Assembly (NCBI RefSeq): GCF_947497005.1
Contig: NZ_CANMFF010000003.1
Coordinates: forward strand, 186,001 to 250,000
From: an uncultured Ruegeria sp.
Lineage (GTDB): Bacteria; Pseudomonadota; Alphaproteobacteria; Rhodobacterales; Rhodobacteraceae
Length of the DNA: 64,000 bases
Reading direction: 5' to 3'
The translations under genes and the position numbers were made by a program. Shown piece after piece: positions 35,319-45,974 of the stretch. The notes under the pieces were generated by a model, which saw only the letters and a program-made list of their open reading frames with translations, ran no database searches and was not told the origin of the DNA. How positions within the stretch are numbered: the stretch's first letter is position 1; every line of letters starts with the position of its first letter.

Positions 35319-36227
35319 TCAGGCCGGTTCCAATGTGGCTTTTGCCTCGTCGAGAATGCGTTTTGCCTCGGAACCCTGCAGTTTTTGAATGTCGTCCTGA
35401 TATTTGAGGATCGCCCCCAGCGTATCGCCGATCACCTCAGGGCTGAGGTTCATCACGTCCAGCGCCAGCAAGCATTTGGCCCAGTCGATGGTTTCGGCCA
35501 CGCCGGGTTTCTTGAAAAGGTCTTCGGTGCGCAAACGCTGAACGAAAGCCACTACCTCGCGACTGAGCGCATCGGCAGCTTCAGGCGCGCGAGCGTGAAG
35601 GATTTCAATTTCGCGGTCAAAATCGGGGTAGTCGACCCAATGGTAAAGACACCTGCGCTTTAGCGCATCATGCACTTCCCGAGTACGATTTGACGTGACG
35701 ATCACGACGGGCGGTTCAGGTGCCTTGACGGTTCCCAGTTCGGGAATGGTGACTTGAAAATCGCTGAGAGCTTCCAGCAGAAACGCTTCGAACGGTTCAT
35801 CGGTTCGGTCCAGCTCGTCGATCAACAGAACCGGGGCGCCATTTTCGTCCGGACGCATCGCCTGCAGCAACGGACGTTCAATCAGATATTCATCCGAGAA
35901 CAATTCCGCCTGCAAGGCGCCTCGGTCAGCTCCGCCCGAGGCCTCAGCCGTTCGTATAGCGACCATCTGCGCCGGAAAGTTCCATTCGTAAACTGCAGAG
36001 GACGCGTCCAACCCTTCGTAGCACTGTAACCGGATCAAACGACGGTTCAGCCCGGATGCCAGAGCCTTGGCGATCTCGGTCTTGCCGACACCCGCTTCAC
36101 CTTCCAGGAACAACGGGCGTCCAAGCTTCAGCGACAGGAACACAACCGTCGCCAGGGCACGGCCACATACATAGCCCTGACTTCCCAGCATCTGCTGCAC
36201 GGCTTCGATGGAATTTGGCTGAGTCAT
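35319..36227 (-). CDS. coxD: MoxR-family AAA+ ATPase (CoxD-like)
   Basis: A 302-residue chaperone-type ATPase from ATG 36227, preceded by GAGGGG. Walker A is GEAGVGKTE (about 40-48), Walker B is VLLIDELDRTDEPF, and sensor 1 is VIVTSNRTREV. MoxR ATPases act with VWA partners to activate metalloenzymes; CoxD remodels CO dehydrogenase. The next gene is its VWA partner CoxE. The longer reading to 36263 lacks support. Confidence 0.9.
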   Translation of the reverse strand: MTQPNSIEAVQQMLGSQGYVCGRALATVVFLSLKLGRPLFLEGEAGVGKTEIAKALASGLNRRLIRLQCYEGLDASSAVYEWNFPAQMVAIRTAEASGGADRGALQAELFSDEYLIERPLLQAMRPDENGAPVLLIDELDRTDEPFEAFLLEALSDFQVTIPELGTVKAPEPPVVIVTSNRTREVHDALKRRCLYHWVDYPDFDREIEILHARAPEAADALSREVVAFVQRLRTEDLFKKPGVAETIDWAKCLLALDVMNLSPEVIGDTLGAILKYQDDIQKLQGSEAKRILDEAKATLEPA

Positions 36228-36390
36228 AGAACCCCTCGTCTTCTTCGCGGACAAACAGGTCACGCAAGCGCCTGTGCGTCAAGGCCTCAGCCCCTGTCAG
36301 AGCTACGACGTTCCGGTTGGTTGACAAGTTTTTTCGGCAACCCGCGCAGCCCCGGTTGGTCTTTCGTGGCAGCTATGCTAGCGGGATATC

Positions 36391-37428
36391 ATGACCGATA
36401 CCCTCACGATCCGCCGCCCCGACGATTGGCATCTGCATCTGCGCGATGGCGCCATGTTGCAGGCCGTCCTGCCCGAAACTGCGCGTCATTTCGCCCGCGC
36501 GATTATCATGCCGAACCTCGTGCCGCCTGTTGTGCGCGGAGATGAGGCCGTCGCTTATCGCGAGCGCATCTTGGCCGCCCTGCCCGACGGCATGACGTTT
36601 GAGCCGCTGATGACCTTGTATTTGACAGAAGACACCGACGCCGAGGACGTGGCAGCAGCCCATGCCAGCGGGCTGATCAAAGCCGTCAAGCTGTACCCGG
36701 CAGGCGCCACGACCAATTCGGCTTCGGGCGTGCGTGACTTTGACAAAGTGCGTCCGGTTCTGGACAAGATGGCCGAGATCGGCCTGCCCATGTGTGTGCA
36801 TGGCGAAGTGACGGATGCCGAGATCGACATCTTTGACCGCGAGGCCGTGTTCATCGACCGTGTTCTGGACCCGATCCGCAAAGCGACGCCGGGTCTGCGT
36901 GTGGTGATGGAGCATATCACCACGTCGAACGGTGTGGACTATGTCAAAGCCAACGAGACCGATCTGGGCGCAACGATCACGGCGCACCACCTGATCATAA
37001 ACCGCAACCACATCCTGGTAGGTGGGATCAAGCCGCATTACTATTGCCTTCCGGTCGCCAAGCGCGAAGAACACCGCCTGGCACTGCTGGCCGCCGCAAC
37101 CTCGGGCGACACACGGTTCTTTCTGGGCACAGACAGCGCACCGCACACTGATGCGAATAAAGAAATGGCCTGCGGCTGTGCGGGATGTTTCACCGCGACC
37201 AATACTATGTCGCTGGTGACCGAAATGTTTGAGCGGGAAGACGCATTGGACAAGCTGGAAAGCTTTGTCTCGCTCAACGGGCCGGACTTTTACTGTCTGC
37301 CGGTCAACGAAGAGACAATTACTCTGACCAAGGGCGAACCGGTGGAATATCCGTCAAAGATCGACTCGGGCGACGGCCCTGTCACAGTGTTTGACCCTGG
37401 CTTTCCACTGCATTGGCGCGTGGCTTAA
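36391..37428 (+). CDS. pyrC: Dihydroorotase, class II
   Basis: Closes carbamoyl-aspartate to dihydroorotate in pyrimidine synthesis. It has 345 residues, close to the 348 of E. coli PyrC. The metal-binding [10 protein letters not shown] is near residues 11-20, the carboxylated Lys is in [12 protein letters not shown], further metal His in CVHGEV and TAHHLI, and the active-site Asp in LGTDSAPHT. It is transcribed alone and overlaps the convergent MmgE/PrpD gene by 4 bases. Confidence 0.97.
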   Translation: MTDTLTIRRPDDWHLHLRDGAMLQAVLPETARHFARAIIMPNLVPPVVRGDEAVAYRERILAALPDGMTFEPLMTLYLTEDTDAEDVAAAHASGLIKAVKLYPAGATTNSASGVRDFDKVRPVLDKMAEIGLPMCVHGEVTDAEIDIFDREAVFIDRVLDPIRKATPGLRVVMEHITTSNGVDYVKANETDLGATITAHHLIINRNHILVGGIKPHYYCLPVAKREEHRLALLAAATSGDTRFFLGTDSAPHTDANKEMACGCAGCFTATNTMSLVTEMFEREDALDKLESFVSLNGPDFYCLPVNEETITLTKGEPVEYPSKIDSGDGPVTVFDPGFPLHWRVA

Positions 37429-38717
37429 CCCGCCACGCAGTTGGCCAAATCAAGGGCGCGACCACCGGTGCGCAGCATCGACCAGATCGCGTCCGAGTCA
37501 TCCGCTCCGATCAGCTTGGCCGCTTTGGCGCGCACGCGATCCTCGCGGTCAGATATCGACATCGGGGTTAGCAGATCATGGGTAGCGTCGAGGCGGATTC
37601 CGTCGCGACGCAGCAAGGACAGATGCGCCTGCGTTTCTGACAAGCTTTCATCTGCTTCGACCGTGATGCGGTCGCGCAGAGACTTTATGCGCGGGTCTGC
37701 GCAGACCTTGTCGGTATAACTACCGGGCACGGCCGTATCATACCCCATCGCCTGCATCGCGATGACAGTACGGTAAGAGAATTTAGCCCCCAACCCGGTT
37801 GTGGGCGAAAGTTGATTACAAACACTCATCCAGCGGGGATGAGTTTTGATCTTGATTTCAGCCACTTCAGGTTCGGCGATGTCCAGTTCCCGCGCCGCCT
37901 CCAACGCGGCGTGCAGGCCGTGACAACAGGCGTGGAACTTGTGACTGACTGTTTCGAACAGCCACTCATCACCCAAACCATCCAGCGCGCTTTGATACGC
38001 TGCACCATGATGGGTCGCCGCAAATCCGGACGAGCCTTCCAACGCATCGGCGTTAGCCTGAAACCCGCCGTGTACCAACAAGGCCGCCTCGACTCCGGCC
38101 GAAGCGGCAAGACCCGCGTTATACGGTTTGCCCATAGTCCCGAACTGGGCCTTCAGTCCGGCCGCTCGGGTGGCTGTCAGCCCCAAAACGGACCGCATCT
38201 GGCCTGTATCAAACCCCAGCAACCGACCAACTGAGACTGCCGCCCCGAAAGCGCCGGCTGTAGCTGTTTGATGAAACCCGGCCTGATAATGCCCCCGACC
38301 CAGCCACAGGCCAACGCGAATCGAAGTTTCCATCCCGACCAGCGCGGATTCGAGCATATCGACCAGAATGCGGTCATCCCACTCGGACACAGCAAGGGCA
38401 GCAGGCAAGATGGCGACCGACGGATGCCCAATATGCGCAAAATGCGTGTCATCGTAATCCAGCGCATGAGACACGGTGCCATTCACCAAAGCTGCGCCGC
38501 GCAAAGGGGCGGCGCCACCGCCAAAGAGATGGGCCTGAGTGTTCCCGCCCTCCGCCAGAACCATATCGCGAACTAGGGTAGATACCGGCTCGGCTGCACC
38601 TGCACGACCAACGGCGATCCAATCCAGAACAGAAAGCGACGTGATAATCCGTGCCTGAGTGGTCGTTGAAACCGGGCCAGCCGCGAAGGTGGCCAATGCT
38701 GCTGTAAATTCCGTCAT
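37425..38717 (-). CDS. MmgE/PrpD-family protein
   Basis: A 430-residue protein of the 2-methylcitrate dehydratase/aconitate decarboxylase-like family. Typical features are [21 protein letters not shown] (residues about 79-99) and [16 protein letters not shown]. Family members dehydrate or isomerise tri- and dicarboxylates. There are no methylcitrate-cycle genes nearby, so a 2-methylcitrate role is not supported; many paralogues have unknown substrates. Its end overlaps the end of pyrC by 4 bases. Confidence 0.9.
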   Translation of the reverse strand: MTEFTAALATFAAGPVSTTTQARIITSLSVLDWIAVGRAGAAEPVSTLVRDMVLAEGGNTQAHLFGGGAAPLRGAALVNGTVSHALDYDDTHFAHIGHPSVAILPAALAVSEWDDRILVDMLESALVGMETSIRVGLWLGRGHYQAGFHQTATAGAFGAAVSVGRLLGFDTGQMRSVLGLTATRAAGLKAQFGTMGKPYNAGLAASAGVEAALLVHGGFQANADALEGSSGFAATHHGAAYQSALDGLGDEWLFETVSHKFHACCHGLHAALEAARELDIAEPEVAEIKIKTHPRWMSVCNQLSPTTGLGAKFSYRTVIAMQAMGYDTAVPGSYTDKVCADPRIKSLRDRITVEADESLSETQAHLSLLRRDGIRLDATHDLLTPMSISDREDRVRAKAAKLIGADDSDAIWSMLRTGGRALDLANCVAG

Positions 38718-38754
38718 GGGCGCAGTCTAGCGCGCGCCTTAACGGGGTAAAGAC

Positions 38755-39201
38755 CTAGTCGTAGAGTTCTTTGGCACGCGCCTCGAAAGCGCGCACAATC
38801 CGTTGCATGGCTTCGTTGAACACGACGCCGATAATCCCTTGCAAGATGGCATTCTTGAATTCGAAATCCACATGAAAAGTGATGTTGCAACCCCCGTCAG
38901 GTGCATCCTCGAATAGCCAGTCGGACTTCATGTATTTGAAGGGGCCGTCCAGATATTCGGTGTCGATCTTTTTCTGATCTGCAAACAGGGTCACACGGCT
39001 GCCGAACCGTTCACGGAACACCTTGAACGAGATGACCAGATCGGCCTCCATCACCTCTGCCTTGCCAACCACATAAGTCTTACGGATACGTGCGGCAGCA
39101 CACCATGGTAGAAACTTGGGATAGTTGCCCACATCCGCAACAAGATCATACATCTGCTGGGCTGTGTATGGCAGGTGGCGGGTTTCCGAATGGATTGGCA
39201 T
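38755..39201 (-). CDS. COQ10/RatA-type START-domain protein
   Basis: A 148-residue lipid-binding-fold protein from ATG 39201 ([24 protein letters not shown]). The motif [13 protein letters not shown] and the helix [17 protein letters not shown] are hallmarks of the COQ10/RatA family. In alphaproteobacteria these are ubiquinone-binding COQ10-like proteins that support respiration rather than toxins. It is the last of three genes on this strand after lipA and the amidohydrolase, interrupted by hpt on the other strand. Confidence 0.88.
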   Translation of the reverse strand: MPIHSETRHLPYTAQQMYDLVADVGNYPKFLPWCAAARIRKTYVVGKAEVMEADLVISFKVFRERFGSRVTLFADQKKIDTEYLDGPFKYMKSDWLFEDAPDGGCNITFHVDFEFKNAILQGIIGVVFNEAMQRIVRAFEARAKELYD

Positions 39202-39273
39202 GATGTCCGGTATTTGCAGGTGACAATGGCGCGTCATGTCGTATGTTGCGCGCCAAAGATCAAGGGGGCTGCG

Positions 39274-39816
39274 ATGACTAACCGCGCATATGTGATAGAT
39301 GAGATGATCTCGGCCAAGGCCATCGCCGCCCGAATCGAGGAATTATGCCGCGAGATAACGGCGGAGTTTGACCAAACCGACAAGCTGGTGGTCGTGGGCT
39401 TGCTGCGTGGCAGCTTTGTGTTCATTGCCGATCTTGTACGCGAGTTGGATCTTCCTATTGAAGTGGATTTTCTTGAAGCTTCCTCTTACGGCGATACTAT
39501 GGAAAGCAGTCGTGAAGTTCGCATTCTCAAAGACTTACGTGGCGCAGTTGAAGGGCGCGATGTGTTGGTCGTCGAAGATATTGTCGATACGGGTCACACC
39601 CTGAACCACGTCACCAAGCTGCTTCAAAGTCGTAAGCCCAAACGTTTGAAATCCATCGCATTGCTCGACAAACCCAGCCGCCGTGAAGTTGATTTCCGGT
39701 CAGATTGGATCGGCTTCGAAATTCCGGATGAATTCGTCGTTGGTTACGGGATCGACTACGCACAGCGCAATCGCAACCTGCCCTTTATCGGTAAGGTTCG
39801 GTTTACCGAGGGTTGA
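39274..39816 (+). CDS. hpt: Hypoxanthine phosphoribosyltransferase
   Basis: Makes IMP (and GMP) from purine bases and PRPP. It has 180 residues from ATG 39274, with AAGGGGG upstream. The PRPP loop is [13 protein letters not shown] (about residues 96-108), preceded by [18 protein letters not shown]; the purine-contact Lys and Asp of the C-terminal [20 protein letters not shown] fit HPRT. Single gene. Confidence 0.95.
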   Translation: MTNRAYVIDEMISAKAIAARIEELCREITAEFDQTDKLVVVGLLRGSFVFIADLVRELDLPIEVDFLEASSYGDTMESSREVRILKDLRGAVEGRDVLVVEDIVDTGHTLNHVTKLLQSRKPKRLKSIALLDKPSRREVDFRSDWIGFEIPDEFVVGYGIDYAQRNRNLPFIGKVRFTEG

Positions 39817-39857
39817 ACACCTTCTGCGATCGGCAGCGTGCCTGCTTTTGTCACAGC

Positions 39858-41000
39858 CTATCCCAGAACCTGCCGAATGGCAGACACGAAGATGCCGGTA
39901 CCGGTAGGGATCAGTGTATCCGGGAAATCGTAGTCTGGGTTGTGCAATTGTGGATGGTCCCGTCCCGATCCCAACCAGAACATGGCAGTTTTTGCACTTT
40001 TGCCAAACTGACCGAAATCTTCTGAAAACCGCTGCGGCTGATCGACCAGCTTGCAGGCAACGGCCTGATCGGAACAGGCCATTGCCAAAACCGCGACAGC
40101 TTCAGGGTCATTGACGCAGGATTCGAACACTTCGTCATAGCTGATTTCGACCGACAGCCCCTCGGCCTTGGCCGTTTCGCTCACCAGTGATTCAGCATCG
40201 GACACAAGACGTTCCATCCGTGTATCCGTGACCGTGCGAAGGGTCACCCACAATTCGGCGTGCCCAGGCGCGACGCCAACCGTTCGTTCGCCAAGGGTGG
40301 CATGCGTGACTGTGGTCAGGGCATAATCGACACTCAATTCACCACCCGCCCCCAACGTGGCCAAAGCGGGCATCAAGCTGGACAATGCACCCGCTGGTGA
40401 AACTCCGTCTTGCGGGGCAGCCGCATGTGATGTCTTGCCCGTCAAAACGATCTGCATCCCGCAGGAGGCGCAATTCGCGGGACCTTCACAAATCTGAACT
40501 GTGCCAAGTTCAAGACCCGGCAAATTGTGCAGAGACAACACCATATCAGGCGAAATCTCAGCGAATCGACGGGCGGCCCGGTAAGCGACGGCACCATGGC
40601 CGGTTTCTTCAGCGGGCTGGAAAATCAGAACCACGCGTCCTGTTTTCGGGCGCTGTTCCATCAGCGCGTCGGCGACGCCCAGCACCATCGTCATGTGGCC
40701 ATCATGGCCGCACAGGTGCCCTTTGCCCGCAAACTGAGACACATAAGGAAGATCCGACAATTCCTGAATTGGCAGCCCATCCAATTCACAACGAATACCA
40801 AGCGTGGGACCGGATCGGCCGCTTTCGAAAACGGCAGCTACCCCATGTCCGCCCAAGCCGGTCAGAACGCGGTCTGCACCCGCTTTTCGCAGAAGATCAG
40901 CAACCCGCGCAGCAGTTTTCTCTTCCTGTCCTGAAAGTTCAGGCTGTTGATGCAGTTCGTGGCGCAGACGCGTTAGCCACGCGATCCGTTCCGGTGTCAC
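39858..41000 (-). CDS. M20-family amidohydrolase (hippurate hydrolase-like)
   Basis: A cytoplasmic metallo-amidohydrolase of 380 residues. The motif [14 protein letters not shown] opens the family; metal ligands are visible in [22 protein letters not shown] and the final [13 protein letters not shown] small dimerisation domain ([14 protein letters not shown]) is inserted. Substrates are N-acyl amino acids or related amides; which cannot be told. It overlaps the lipA stop by 4 bases. Confidence 0.93.
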   Translation of the reverse strand: MTPERIAWLTRLRHELHQQPELSGQEEKTAARVADLLRKAGADRVLTGLGGHGVAAVFESGRSGPTLGIRCELDGLPIQELSDLPYVSQFAGKGHLCGHDGHMTMVLGVADALMEQRPKTGRVVLIFQPAEETGHGAVAYRAARRFAEISPDMVLSLHNLPGLELGTVQICEGPANCASCGMQIVLTGKTSHAAAPQDGVSPAGALSSLMPALATLGAGGELSVDYALTTVTHATLGERTVGVAPGHAELWVTLRTVTDTRMERLVSDAESLVSETAKAEGLSVEISYDEVFESCVNDPEAVAVLAMACSDQAVACKLVDQPQRFSEDFGQFGKSAKTAMFWLGSGRDHPQLHNPDYDFPDTLIPTGTGIFVSAIRQVLG

Positions 41001-41947
41001 GCCTGCTGCAACTTTGCTTGCCGTGCCGCGCGTAGTCGGGCGAAATCGTCACCCGCGTGATAGGACGACCGGGTCAATGGCGTTGCAGACACCATCAAAA
41101 ACCCTTTGCCGTACGCTGCTTTTTCATAAGAGGCGAACTCTTCCGGTGTCACGAAGCGATCAACGCCGTGATGCTTTGGAGTCGGCTGCAAATACTGGCC
41201 AATGGTCAGGAAATCGATATCCGCTGCGCGCATGTCGTCCATGACCTGCCGCACCTGCTGTTCGTCTTCACCCAACCCGACCATGATGCCGGATTTGGTG
41301 AAGATGGACGGATCAAGTTCTTTCACCCGTTGCAGAAGTCGCAGCGAATGGAAATACCGCGCGCCCGGTCGGACCTCGAGATAAAGACCCGGCACAGTTT
41401 CCAGATTGTGATTGAACACGTCCGGCTTCGCCTGAACCACTACCTCAAGAACCTCCGGATCACATTTTAGGAAGTCCGGCGTCAGAATCTCGATTGTTGT
41501 TTTGGGAGAGCGGTGACGCACCGCGCGAATGGTCTGCGCAAAATGCTCTGCCCCGCCATCGCTCAGATCGTCCCGGTCAACCGAGGTGATGACCACGTGA
41601 TTCAAGCCAAGTTTTTCAACCGCGTGCGCCACCCGGCCGGGCTCAAACGCATCCAGTTCGTCAGGGCGACCGGTTGCGATATTGCAGAAAGTGCAGCCAC
41701 GCGTACAAATCTCGCCCATGATCATCATGGTGGCGTGGCCCTGGCTCCAACATTCTCCGACGTTGGGGCACCCGGCTTCTTCGCAGACAGTCACCAGATT
41801 GTTGTCGCGCATGATCCGACGCGTGTCCGCATAGCCTTTGCCGCCGGGTGCTTTGACCCTGATCCAATTCGGCTTCTTGGGCTGCGCATTATCCGGGCGA
41901 TGAGCTTTTTCCGGATGACGCTGTTCTGGGATCTTCAGGTCTCGCAC
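40997..41947 (-). CDS. lipA: Lipoyl synthase
   Basis: A radical-SAM enzyme of 316 residues that inserts two sulfurs into octanoyl groups on E2 and GcvH proteins. Both clusters' ligands are present: [12 protein letters not shown] for the auxiliary cluster and CTRGCTFC for the SAM cluster, with the C-terminal serine ligand in RSSYHAG. The N-terminus [15 protein letters not shown] is typical. Coupled to the M20 gene. Its gap to the divergent peroxiredoxin is 261 bases with no other feature recognised. Confidence 0.97.
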   Translation of the reverse strand: MRDLKIPEQRHPEKAHRPDNAQPKKPNWIRVKAPGGKGYADTRRIMRDNNLVTVCEEAGCPNVGECWSQGHATMMIMGEICTRGCTFCNIATGRPDELDAFEPGRVAHAVEKLGLNHVVITSVDRDDLSDGGAEHFAQTIRAVRHRSPKTTIEILTPDFLKCDPEVLEVVVQAKPDVFNHNLETVPGLYLEVRPGARYFHSLRLLQRVKELDPSIFTKSGIMVGLGEDEQQVRQVMDDMRAADIDFLTIGQYLQPTPKHHGVDRFVTPEEFASYEKAAYGKGFLMVSATPLTRSSYHAGDDFARLRAARQAKLQQA

Positions 41948-42208
41948 GTTAGTTTTCCTGAGTTTGGGTCAACTTTTGTTACTCATAACATAGACAGAAG
42001 CGCATTGTTACACCAGCGGTGCATAGCCGCTATGCGTCACCAATTCGCAAACCAAAAAAGAATAGCAAGGACTCAACATTTACGACGTAAATTCAATATT
42101 TAACGAGACGATGAGTTTATTCACGCACGCTGCGTTTCCTCGATTGAATGCGGTTTGGAACTGTTTTAACTCACGACAAAATCACACGTGAATCACAGGA
42201 GCTTGACC

Positions 42209-42757
42209 ATGAAATCCGGCGCACAACTGCCCGACGTGACTTTTCACACTCGTGTCCGCGACGAGTCAATCGACGGACCCAATCCCTTTCGTTGGGAAGA
42301 CAAGACGACAGCTGACTATTTCGCCGACAAGCGCGTAATCCTGTTCTCCCTGCCGGGGGCGTTCACCCCGACCTGCTCGACCTACCAACTGCCCGGTTTT
42401 GAAAATGGCTATGCCGATTTCACTGCCAGGGGGATCGACGAAATCTATTGCTTGTCTGTCAACGACAGCTTCGTGATGAACAAATGGGCTCAGGATCAGG
42501 GCCTGAAAAACGTCAAGGTCATCCCCGATGGATCGGCGGAATTCACCCGCAAAATGGGTATGCTGGTCGACAAGGACAATCTGGGTTTCGGTATGCGCTC
42601 GTGGCGGTATGCGGCCATCGTTAACGACGGTGTCGTCGAAGCGTGGTTCGAAGAACCTGGCCTGATGGATAACTGCCCCGAAGATCCTTATGGTGTGTCT
42701 TCGCCCGAAAATCTGATAAAACATCTACAGGCGCCAGCAGAGCCGGAAATGGCCTGA
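42209..42757 (+). CDS. Peroxiredoxin of the Prx5 type
   Basis: A thiol peroxidase of 182 residues. The peroxidatic Cys lies in FSLPGAFTPTCSTYQLPGFE (near residue 55). The start ATG 42209 is chosen because AGGAG lies 9 bases upstream. The C-terminal part (ASPENLIKHL-like SSPENLIKHLQAP) is a single-domain Prx5 without a fused glutaredoxin. It reduces H2O2 or alkyl peroxides with a glutaredoxin or thioredoxin partner. Followed by a terminator. Confidence 0.92.
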   Translation: MKSGAQLPDVTFHTRVRDESIDGPNPFRWEDKTTADYFADKRVILFSLPGAFTPTCSTYQLPGFENGYADFTARGIDEIYCLSVNDSFVMNKWAQDQGLKNVKVIPDGSAEFTRKMGMLVDKDNLGFGMRSWRYAAIVNDGVVEAWFEEPGLMDNCPEDPYGVSSPENLIKHLQAPAEPEMA

Positions 42758-42774
42758 TCAGAGCCTCGGAACAT

Positions 42775-42805
42775 AAAAAGGCCCGGACTTTTGCCGGGCC
42801 TTTTT
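42775..42805 (+). terminator. Intrinsic terminator of the peroxiredoxin gene
   Basis: Stem AAAGGCCCGG / CCGGGCCTTT with a 7-base loop, followed by a T run. It also lies at the 3' side of the convergent DUF6456 gene. Confidence 0.9.
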
Positions 42806-42809
42806 CCGT

Positions 42810-43893
42810 TCAGCCAATCATTCGGTCGCGTTCAGCCTGATCCTGATAGTGTCTTTTCAAACGCTGCAAAGCAATCCGAAGCACAATCTTGCCAGAGCGC
42901 GCCGACCATCCCATGCGCTTTTCCGCAAGTTCCAAACCTTCCAGATAGCAGCAGCAACGTAGCGCAACATCGCTCAGCCCCGGCCCCAGGTCTGACAAAG
43001 CCCGTGCTACGCGATCCTTCGCATCAGAAGATGCCCCTGCCCCCATGGCTTTCGCTGTCAAAGCTTCCACGTCCTCCAGCGGTCAGAAAACGATCCCAAT
43101 TCTGGGAAACCTGAGGACCGATCTGCGCCAGTTCAAAGTCTTCGCGCAAACGCTCTCCGGCGCTGACAAGGGATTCGTCCAAAAACGGTTTACCGTCGCG
43201 ATCACGCCTGCGGGCCAAGGCGATCAAAGGGCTTTCGGCTACGCTGTATCGAATGCGTCTGGCCCGTTCGGCAGACCCGCCTGAGGGTTTTGTCTGAAAA
43301 GTACTCGGAGCTTCCGCAAATCCGAAATCGGTCCCCGCTCGCGCCTTGTTTTCAGCCTTTGCAATAAGATGGCTCAGCGCCGTTCGCCCTGCCGTAGAAA
43401 TCCGATACCGGGAAATACGCCCGGGATTGTCACAGGAGATCCAGTCTTTCAAAGCCAGCGCTTGTGCAATCCTGCACTCTACAACCGCCGTTCTTGTTGT
43501 CACTGCATCGCCGGTGTCACGCACAACAACGGCCTTGTCCATTTCTTCGGCCACGGCAAGGACTGCACCCGTCTCGCTCAGGCGGCGCAATACACGCAGC
43601 GCCTCTTTGTCAAAGTCTTCATCCGCGGCGTCTTCCATCTCGCTTGATAGATCGTCAACATAGTCAGACGTCGAAAAATGTGTCTCGGCCAACGATTGCA
43701 AAGCCGCATCCACCAACGGATCGTCGCGGCGCATTTCGATGCGTCGAATTTGCCTGAGGATGGTCGACGCATGGCATCCGGCTGATCGCGCGATATCGCG
43801 GATCGAACGCCCGGTCTCGGTATGAGCAAGGTATCTTTGCGCCCTTTCTGGAACCCATGCCGGAATGGTGAAAGCCATGTTGTTTTCCATCAT
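42810..43893 (-). pseudogene. DUF6456 helix-turn-helix protein, frameshifted near its C-terminal third
   Basis: The first frame (start 43893, GAGGG upstream) encodes a helix-turn-helix (SIRDIARSAGCHASTILRQIRRIE) and a DUF6456-type middle part, then stops after one wrong-frame turn at 43024. The conserved end (RVARALSDLGPGLSDVALRC and KRMGWSARSGKIVLRIALQR) continues in the next frame to 42810. Deleting one C in the run at 43040-43044 (or 43034-43037) joins both parts. The protein is a probable DNA-binding regulator of unknown target. Either a sequencing error in the homopolymer or a real lesion. Confidence 0.82.
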
Positions 43894-44129
43894 TATTTGC
43901 CCTCATCGACAAAACAAACTGCCACTTTTCGCCCTCGGAATGTGGGTTAACCAAATCTAACTAGAGGTCCATTCGTTACTCGTTCGTTAACCACACAAGC
44001 CAAGAACCAGATTTGATTCAAAAAGATAAACAGTCGTGAAACCATCGTTCGGGGTGACTTTAACAAAGGCAACACCCGCTTAGGTTGTGCAAAAAAGATG
44101 TGCAAATCTTCAAATAAGGGACACATGAA

Positions 44130-44429
44130 ATGCAGGACCTGATGACAATGATCGCGACCCTCCGCCGCCCACGGATGTTGGCGCGCGCTGCAAAATTCGG
44201 GGCGCAGGATTACAACCGAGACAGGCACCTGCAACGTATTCTGGGATACGGATCGCTACCCGGTTCAGGTCAGGCTGTACTACGGCTGATGGAGATGGAA
44301 AAAGAGGTAAATGCACAGCGAAAAGAAGAAGATGCCGCATATTCACTGGTGCGGCATCTGGATCTGCTTATTGCGCTGTTGGGTGAGGCGCAGCTGTATC
44401 AGGCCAGCCGCGCCTCGATTTTTCAATAA
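44130..44429 (+). CDS. DUF6477 family protein
   Basis: A 99-residue, mostly helical protein. The start MQDLMTMIATLRRPRMLARAAKFGAQDY and the later VRHLDLLIALLGEAQ fit DUF6477, a family of Rhodobacteraceae with unknown function. It is divergent from the DUF6456 gene, across a 236-base gap with repeated TTAACC boxes, an arrangement seen in relatives. Its stop abuts the convergent MttB gene with no gap. Confidence 0.85.
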   Translation: MQDLMTMIATLRRPRMLARAAKFGAQDYNRDRHLQRILGYGSLPGSGQAVLRLMEMEKEVNAQRKEEDAAYSLVRHLDLLIALLGEAQLYQASRASIFQ

Positions 44430-45974
44430 TCAGGCGAACGCGTCCGGCATGGAGGCCTTCTTCTCAGTGATATAGGCTTCCAGTGCCGCAGCAATGTCGG
44501 GATCCATCTGCGGCTGCTGATAGTTGGCCAGCAAATGTTCAACCCGTGTGGTGGCCAAAGCCCGCGTATCACGCGCGCCTTCTTCCTGCCAGGTTTCATA
44601 CGGCTTGTAGTCTAGCAGATCGGATTTCCAGAACGATTCCTTAAAGTTGGCCTGCGTGTGGGCACATCCGAGATAATGCCCGCCAGGTCCGACTTCGCGG
44701 ATCGCATCCATGGCCTGTGCATTCTCGTCATACGCCACGCCTTTGGCCAACCCATGCAGAACACCAAGCTGATCAGCATCCATGACGAATTTCTCGAAAT
44801 CGGCGACCAAACCGCCCTCCAGCCAGCCGCAGGAGTGCAACATGAAGTTCACACCGGACATCAGACCCATGTTCAGTGAGTTTGCGGTCTCATAAGCCGC
44901 TTGCGCGTCCGGAAGTTTCGAACCGCAGAACGATCCCGACGAACGGAACGGCAGGTTCAGGCGACGCGCCAACTGGCCAGCCCCATAAGTAATATGCGAC
45001 GCTTCAGGTGTGCCAAATGTCGGCGCGCCCGAGTTCATATCGATGGATGTCACCATGGCCCCGAAGATTGCCGGTGCTCCCGGGCGAATGATCTGGCTAT
45101 AGGCGACACCTGCCAGAACCTCGGCCAGAACCTGTGTCAGAGTCCCGGTGACGGACACTGGCGACATCGCACCACCAACAATAAAGGGCGAGATGATACA
45201 GGCCTGATTGTTGCGCGCATAGACTTCCAGCGAACCCATCATCACATCGTCAAACGTCATCGGCGAGTTGATGTTGGTCAGCGAGGTCATCACTGTGTTT
45301 TCCTGAACGAATTCCTTACCGAACAGGATTTCACACATCTCGACCGAATCCTGCGCCCGGCTGGGATCGGTGACCGACCCCATGAAAGGCTTGTCCGACA
45401 GGGTCATATGGGCTTTCAACATGTCGAGATGGCGCTTGTTCACCGGAACATCGGTCGGTTCGCATACCGTACCGCCCGAGTGGTGCAGCCATTTGGACAT
45501 GTAGGCAAGTTTCACGAACTTGTTGAAATCATCCATTGTCGCATACCGACGGCCGCCTTGTGCATCACGCACGAACGGAGGACCATAAACCGGTGCCAGA
45601 ACCATATTACGACCGCCGATCACAACCGATTTCTCGGGATCTCGGGCATGTTGGGTGAACTGGCTGGGGGCCGTTTTGATCAATTCGCGGGCCAAGCCAC
45701 GCGGAATGCGCACACGTTCGCCATCGATATCCGCACCGGCATCGCGCCAACGCTCCAGGGCCGCCGGATTGTCAACAAAGTTGACCCCAATTTCCTGCAA
45801 CACGGTTTCCGCGTTGTTTTCAATGACCTCGAGCGCTTCTTCATTTAGCACTTCGAAGTTTGGAATATTCCGTTCGATGTATTTCGCGGTCTCGATACGA
45901 ACTGCGGTACGCTCGGCACGGCGGGCAGCGCCACCGCCACCTCTCGCCCTGCGTCGGGTGTTTGCCTCTGCCAT
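44430..45974 (-). CDS. Non-pyrrolysine MttB-family methyltransferase
   Basis: A 514-residue protein of the trimethylamine methyltransferase family (COG5598). The middle (IFGAMVTSIDMNSGAPTFGTPE; AGQLARRLNLPFRSSG) and C-terminal (GGHYLGCAHTQANFKESFW) motifs match. No in-frame TAG is present, so it lacks the pyrrolysine of archaeal MttB. Relatives of this kind demethylate quaternary amines such as glycine betaine and pass the methyl group to a corrinoid protein. No corrinoid protein or methyl-THF transferase lies near, so the partner is elsewhere. Confidence 0.9.
   Translation of the reverse strand: MAEANTRRRARGGGGAARRAERTAVRIETAKYIERNIPNFEVLNEEALEVIENNAETVLQEIGVNFVDNPAALERWRDAGADIDGERVRIPRGLARELIKTAPSQFTQHARDPEKSVVIGGRNMVLAPVYGPPFVRDAQGGRRYATMDDFNKFVKLAYMSKWLHHSGGTVCEPTDVPVNKRHLDMLKAHMTLSDKPFMGSVTDPSRAQDSVEMCEILFGKEFVQENTVMTSLTNINSPMTFDDVMMGSLEVYARNNQACIISPFIVGGAMSPVSVTGTLTQVLAEVLAGVAYSQIIRPGAPAIFGAMVTSIDMNSGAPTFGTPEASHITYGAGQLARRLNLPFRSSGSFCGSKLPDAQAAYETANSLNMGLMSGVNFMLHSCGWLEGGLVADFEKFVMDADQLGVLHGLAKGVAYDENAQAMDAIREVGPGGHYLGCAHTQANFKESFWKSDLLDYKPYETWQEEGARDTRALATTRVEHLLANYQQPQMDPDIAAALEAYITEKKASMPDAFA

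Noticed and set aside
44901..45848. 315-codon + strand frame opposite the MttB homologue
   Set aside because: Antisense to a conserved protein and composed of Arg/His-rich sequence without a domain.
44430..45974. Pyrrolysine-containing MttB
   Set aside because: The gene has no in-frame TAG; it is a non-pyrrolysine family member.
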